Assembly: GCA_958407995.1 (NCBI GenBank)
Contig: CATYJU010000046.1
Coordinates: 1-15,501 of the forward strand
From: an uncultured Collinsella sp.
GTDB lineage: Bacteria > Actinomycetota > Coriobacteriia > Coriobacteriales > Coriobacteriaceae
Length of the DNA stretch: 15,501 nucleotides
Direction of reading: 5' to 3'
Part shown: piece after piece, positions 13,674 to 15,501 of the stretch
Layout: each line of letters opens with the position of its first letter
Position numbering within the stretch: the first letter of the stretch is position 1
Notes under the pieces: model-generated
Databases searched by the model: none
Seen by the model: only the letters and a program-made list of their open reading frames with translations
Told to the model about the DNA's origin: nothing
Translations under genes and position numbers: made by a program

Positions 13674-13704
13674 CCGTCCGTGTTTGCACTTGCAGCTCGG
13701 ACGG
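13674..13704 (+). other. Hairpin between ebgC and the permease gene
   Basis: CCGTCCG (13674-13680) pairs with CGGACGG (13698-13704) over a 17-base loop. It is followed by GTTTAG, not a T-run, so it is at most a weak terminator or a processing site. AAGGGG (about 13621-13626) and CCCCTT (about 13658-13663) could form another stem upstream. TTTAAT (13717-13722) resembles a -10 box but has no matching -35. The permease may be read from ebgAC or from its own weak promoter. Confidence 0.35.
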
Positions 13705-13740
13705 GTTTAGATGACATTTAATAGATGATTGGGAGGGCTT

Positions 13741-15204
13741 ATGAGCTCTGAAAAACGAGGAACGATTGGTTCGTTCGCTCTGCTGGGCATGACGGTCGCC
13801 GCCGTGTTCGGTATCAAGAACATCATCAACAACAACGCGGCCATCGGCTTAGCAGCCGCGCCGTCGTTCTTCTTCGCCACGCTTTTGTACTTTGTCCCCT
13901 ATACCCTGGTTACCGCCGAGTTCGTCGGCCTTAACAAGGACTCCGAGTCGGGCGTGTACGCATGGGTTAAGACCTCGATGGGTGGTCGCTGGGCGTTCCT
14001 GACGGCATTTAGCTACTGGTTCGTTAACCTGTTCTTCTTTGCGTCCGTCCTGCCCAACGTCATCATCTACGCGAGCTACGTGTTCTTTGGTGCCAACGCC
14101 GAGCTTTCGCAGCTGTGGATCACCATTATCGAGATCGTTGTCTTTGCTATCGCCACGTGGGTTTCGACCAAGGGCGCTAAGTGGATCGGCTCCATTTCCT
14201 CCTTCGGTTCGACCGCGGCTCTCGGCCTGACCGCCGTGTTCATCCTGCTGTCCCTGGCTGCTGCCTTTGGCGGCGTTGAGTTCGCTACGGCTCCTACTCC
14301 CGCTAACATGGCTCCCGACATGAGCAACTTCGCAACTGCGTGGGGCTTCTTCGGTACGCTTGCCTGGATCATCCAGGGCGTTGGCGGCGCTGAGTCTGTC
14401 GGCGTGTTCCTTAACGACCTTAAGGGTGGCGTCAAGGCCTTCGTGCGCACCGTCGTTATCGCCGGTCTGACCATCGGCCTTCTGTATGCAGGCGCTTCGC
14501 TGCTGGTTAACCTGTTCATCCCCGAGGGCGGCGTTGCCATCTCCACCGGTATCTTCGACGTATTCGGCGCTGTCTTTGCCCACTTTGGCATTCCCATGGA
14601 AGTGTCTACGCGCGCCATCGGCTTGATCCTTCTCGCCGCCACGCTGGGCTCCCTCATGATGTGGACCTCTGCTCCCATCAAGGTTTTCTTCACCGAGATC
14701 CCCAAGGGTGTCTTTGGTAGCAAGATCGTCGAGCTCAACGAGCACGGCATTCCCGCCCGCGCTGCCTGGCTGCAGTTCGCCATCGTCGTCCCCATCCTGA
14801 TCATCCCGGCCCTGGGCTCCGGTAACCTCGACGACCTGCTCATGATCGTCACCAACATGACGGCTGCCACCGCTCTGCTCCCGCCGCTGCTGATCCTGCT
14901 TGCCTACTTTATGTTGCGCAAGAACTTCGACGCTGCTCCCCGTGGCTTCCGCATGGGTTCGCGCACCTTTGGCCTGGTCATTGCTGCATTCCTGCTTGTG
15001 GTCTTCTGCTTCGTGCTTATCTGCGGCACCATTCCGCTCGATCAGCCGCTGTGGCTGACGCTGGTCTACAACGTCGGCGGCGTGGTTGTCTTCCTGGGCC
15101 TTGCCGTGATGTGGTACAACCGCTACATCAACCGCCTGCGCGAAACCGATCCCGAGGCTGCTGAGAACGAGCTTCGCCCCTCCGTCCTCGACATGATGGA
15201 GTAG
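13741..15204 (+). CDS. APC-superfamily permease (amino acid transporter type)
   Basis: A 487-residue inner-membrane protein with about 12 hydrophobic segments. The first is interrupted by GMTVAAVFGIKNIINNNAAIG, the unwound first-helix region typical of the amino acid-polyamine-organocation superfamily. ESGVYAWVKTSMGGRWAFL after the second segment is a family landmark. Overall it resembles the glutamate/GABA-antiporter and YjeM-like branch, but I cannot assign a substrate. ATG 13741 was chosen because GGGAGG lies a few bases upstream; a TTG four codons earlier overlaps that site. It follows ebgC by 154 bases on the same strand and ends at a strong terminator. Nothing in it suggests a sugar transporter, so it does not supply the lactose permease expected beside EbgAC. 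No truncation or frameshift is visible. Confidence 0.88.
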   Translation: MSSEKRGTIGSFALLGMTVAAVFGIKNIINNNAAIGLAAAPSFFFATLLYFVPYTLVTAEFVGLNKDSESGVYAWVKTSMGGRWAFLTAFSYWFVNLFFFASVLPNVIIYASYVFFGANAELSQLWITIIEIVVFAIATWVSTKGAKWIGSISSFGSTAALGLTAVFILLSLAAAFGGVEFATAPTPANMAPDMSNFATAWGFFGTLAWIIQGVGGAESVGVFLNDLKGGVKAFVRTVVIAGLTIGLLYAGASLLVNLFIPEGGVAISTGIFDVFGAVFAHFGIPMEVSTRAIGLILLAATLGSLMMWTSAPIKVFFTEIPKGVFGSKIVELNEHGIPARAAWLQFAIVVPILIIPALGSGNLDDLLMIVTNMTAATALLPPLLILLAYFMLRKNFDAAPRGFRMGSRTFGLVIAAFLLVVFCFVLICGTIPLDQPLWLTLVYNVGGVVVFLGLAVMWYNRYINRLRETDPEAAENELRPSVLDMME

Positions 15205-15251
15205 CGGCTAGGATTAATCTACGGCTGTGGAATAAATCGATTCCCTTTCCT

Positions 15252-15281
15252 AAGGAGGGGCCTTACGAGGCCCCTCCTTTT
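15252..15281 (+). terminator. Rho-independent terminator after the permease
   Basis: An 11-bp perfect stem, AAGGAGGGGCC (15252-15262) with GGCCCCTCCTT (15269-15279), has a 6-base loop and runs into TTTT. It lies 47 bases after the permease stop. The A residues at the left foot allow it to serve a minus-strand gene arriving from the right as well. Confidence 0.92.
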
Positions 15282-15410
15282 GTGTTTTGGAGCATGGTTT
15301 TGGACCCTGTGGGCAAAAAATGCCAAATATGAGTACTGTTGCAAAAGAGGTGTCATATTTTTCGGCCTGTTCTGAGCGAAAATGGGCTCAAAATCAATTT
15401 ATCTAACCCC
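15282..15410. other. AT-rich spacer with small inverted repeats
   Basis: This non-coding stretch is much richer in A and T than its surroundings. It holds GGCA/TGCC around AAAAA (15312-15324) and TGAGC/GCTCA (about 15372-15391). There is no recognised RNA or convincing promoter pair. It separates the permease terminator from the end of a possible minus-strand gene, and its distinct composition suggests a dispersed intergenic element. Confidence 0.3.
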
Positions 15411-15501
15411 CTATAGACGCGATTCGATGGCTTCCAAAACATTAAAATGGTGGCGCGCGTAGACGTGGTGTAAGAGCGTCCTGAGGTCCGTCGCTGCAAG
15501 T
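15411..15501 (-). CDS. Possible C-terminal end of a minus-strand gene (partial)
   Basis: Reading from the right edge, 29 residues ending in HHVYARHHFNVLEAIESRL and a TAG at 15411-15413 form an amphipathic, protein-like tail. The gene would run off the window. Its orientation, converging on the permease with a terminator between, is sensible. Twenty-nine codons are too few to name a family, and chance cannot be excluded. Confidence 0.35.
   Translation of the reverse strand, partial: LAATDLRTLLHHVYARHHFNVLEAIESRL

Overview
The window looks like part of the chromosome of a high-GC gut actinobacterium of the class Coriobacteriia, most likely Collinsella. This is inferred from base composition, codon use and gene content (a LarA/LarB/LarC/LarD lactate racemase set and an EbgA/EbgC-type beta-galactosidase). 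No 16S or other taxonomic marker is present, so the genus is a moderate-confidence inference.

Layout. Bases 1-996 hold no convincing gene. They contain a large cloverleaf-like palindrome (27-153), a truncated second copy of its right half (331-408), a nested inverted repeat (448-534) and a terminator-like hairpin (840-873) with no gene in front of it. Bases 997-5625 are a lactate racemase locus. larA and larD (lactate channel) run on the plus strand. They converge on a minus-strand operon of larB, larC and a TetR-type regulator. A second copy of the cloverleaf palindrome (3082-3196) lies between the convergent ends and could terminate both transcripts. LarC stops where the LarC1 part ends; the LarC2 part is absent and the TetR gene takes its place. 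LarE, needed to sulfurise the cofactor precursor, is not in the window. serB (minus) and aspS (plus) follow as a divergent pair. aspS has a structured leader and a strong terminator.

Three look-alike hairpins fill the gap between aspS and the next gene. From 8726 to 15204 lies a beta-galactosidase locus: a LacI-family repressor (minus), a control region with three identical operator-like sites spaced 45 and 42 bases apart, ebgA, ebgC and an APC-superfamily permease (plus). The operators overlap the -35 box and start region of the best ebgA promoter, so repression relieved by a sugar inducer is the likely control. The window ends with a terminator, AT-rich DNA and what may be the C-terminal end of a minus-strand gene.

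Together: EbgAC would hydrolyse beta-galactosides to feed glycolysis, and the Lar proteins would transport and interconvert D- and L-lactate. The most novel item is the palindrome family. Its two copies share an invariant core but have diverged helices in which every substitution is compensated, so base pairing itself appears to be conserved.
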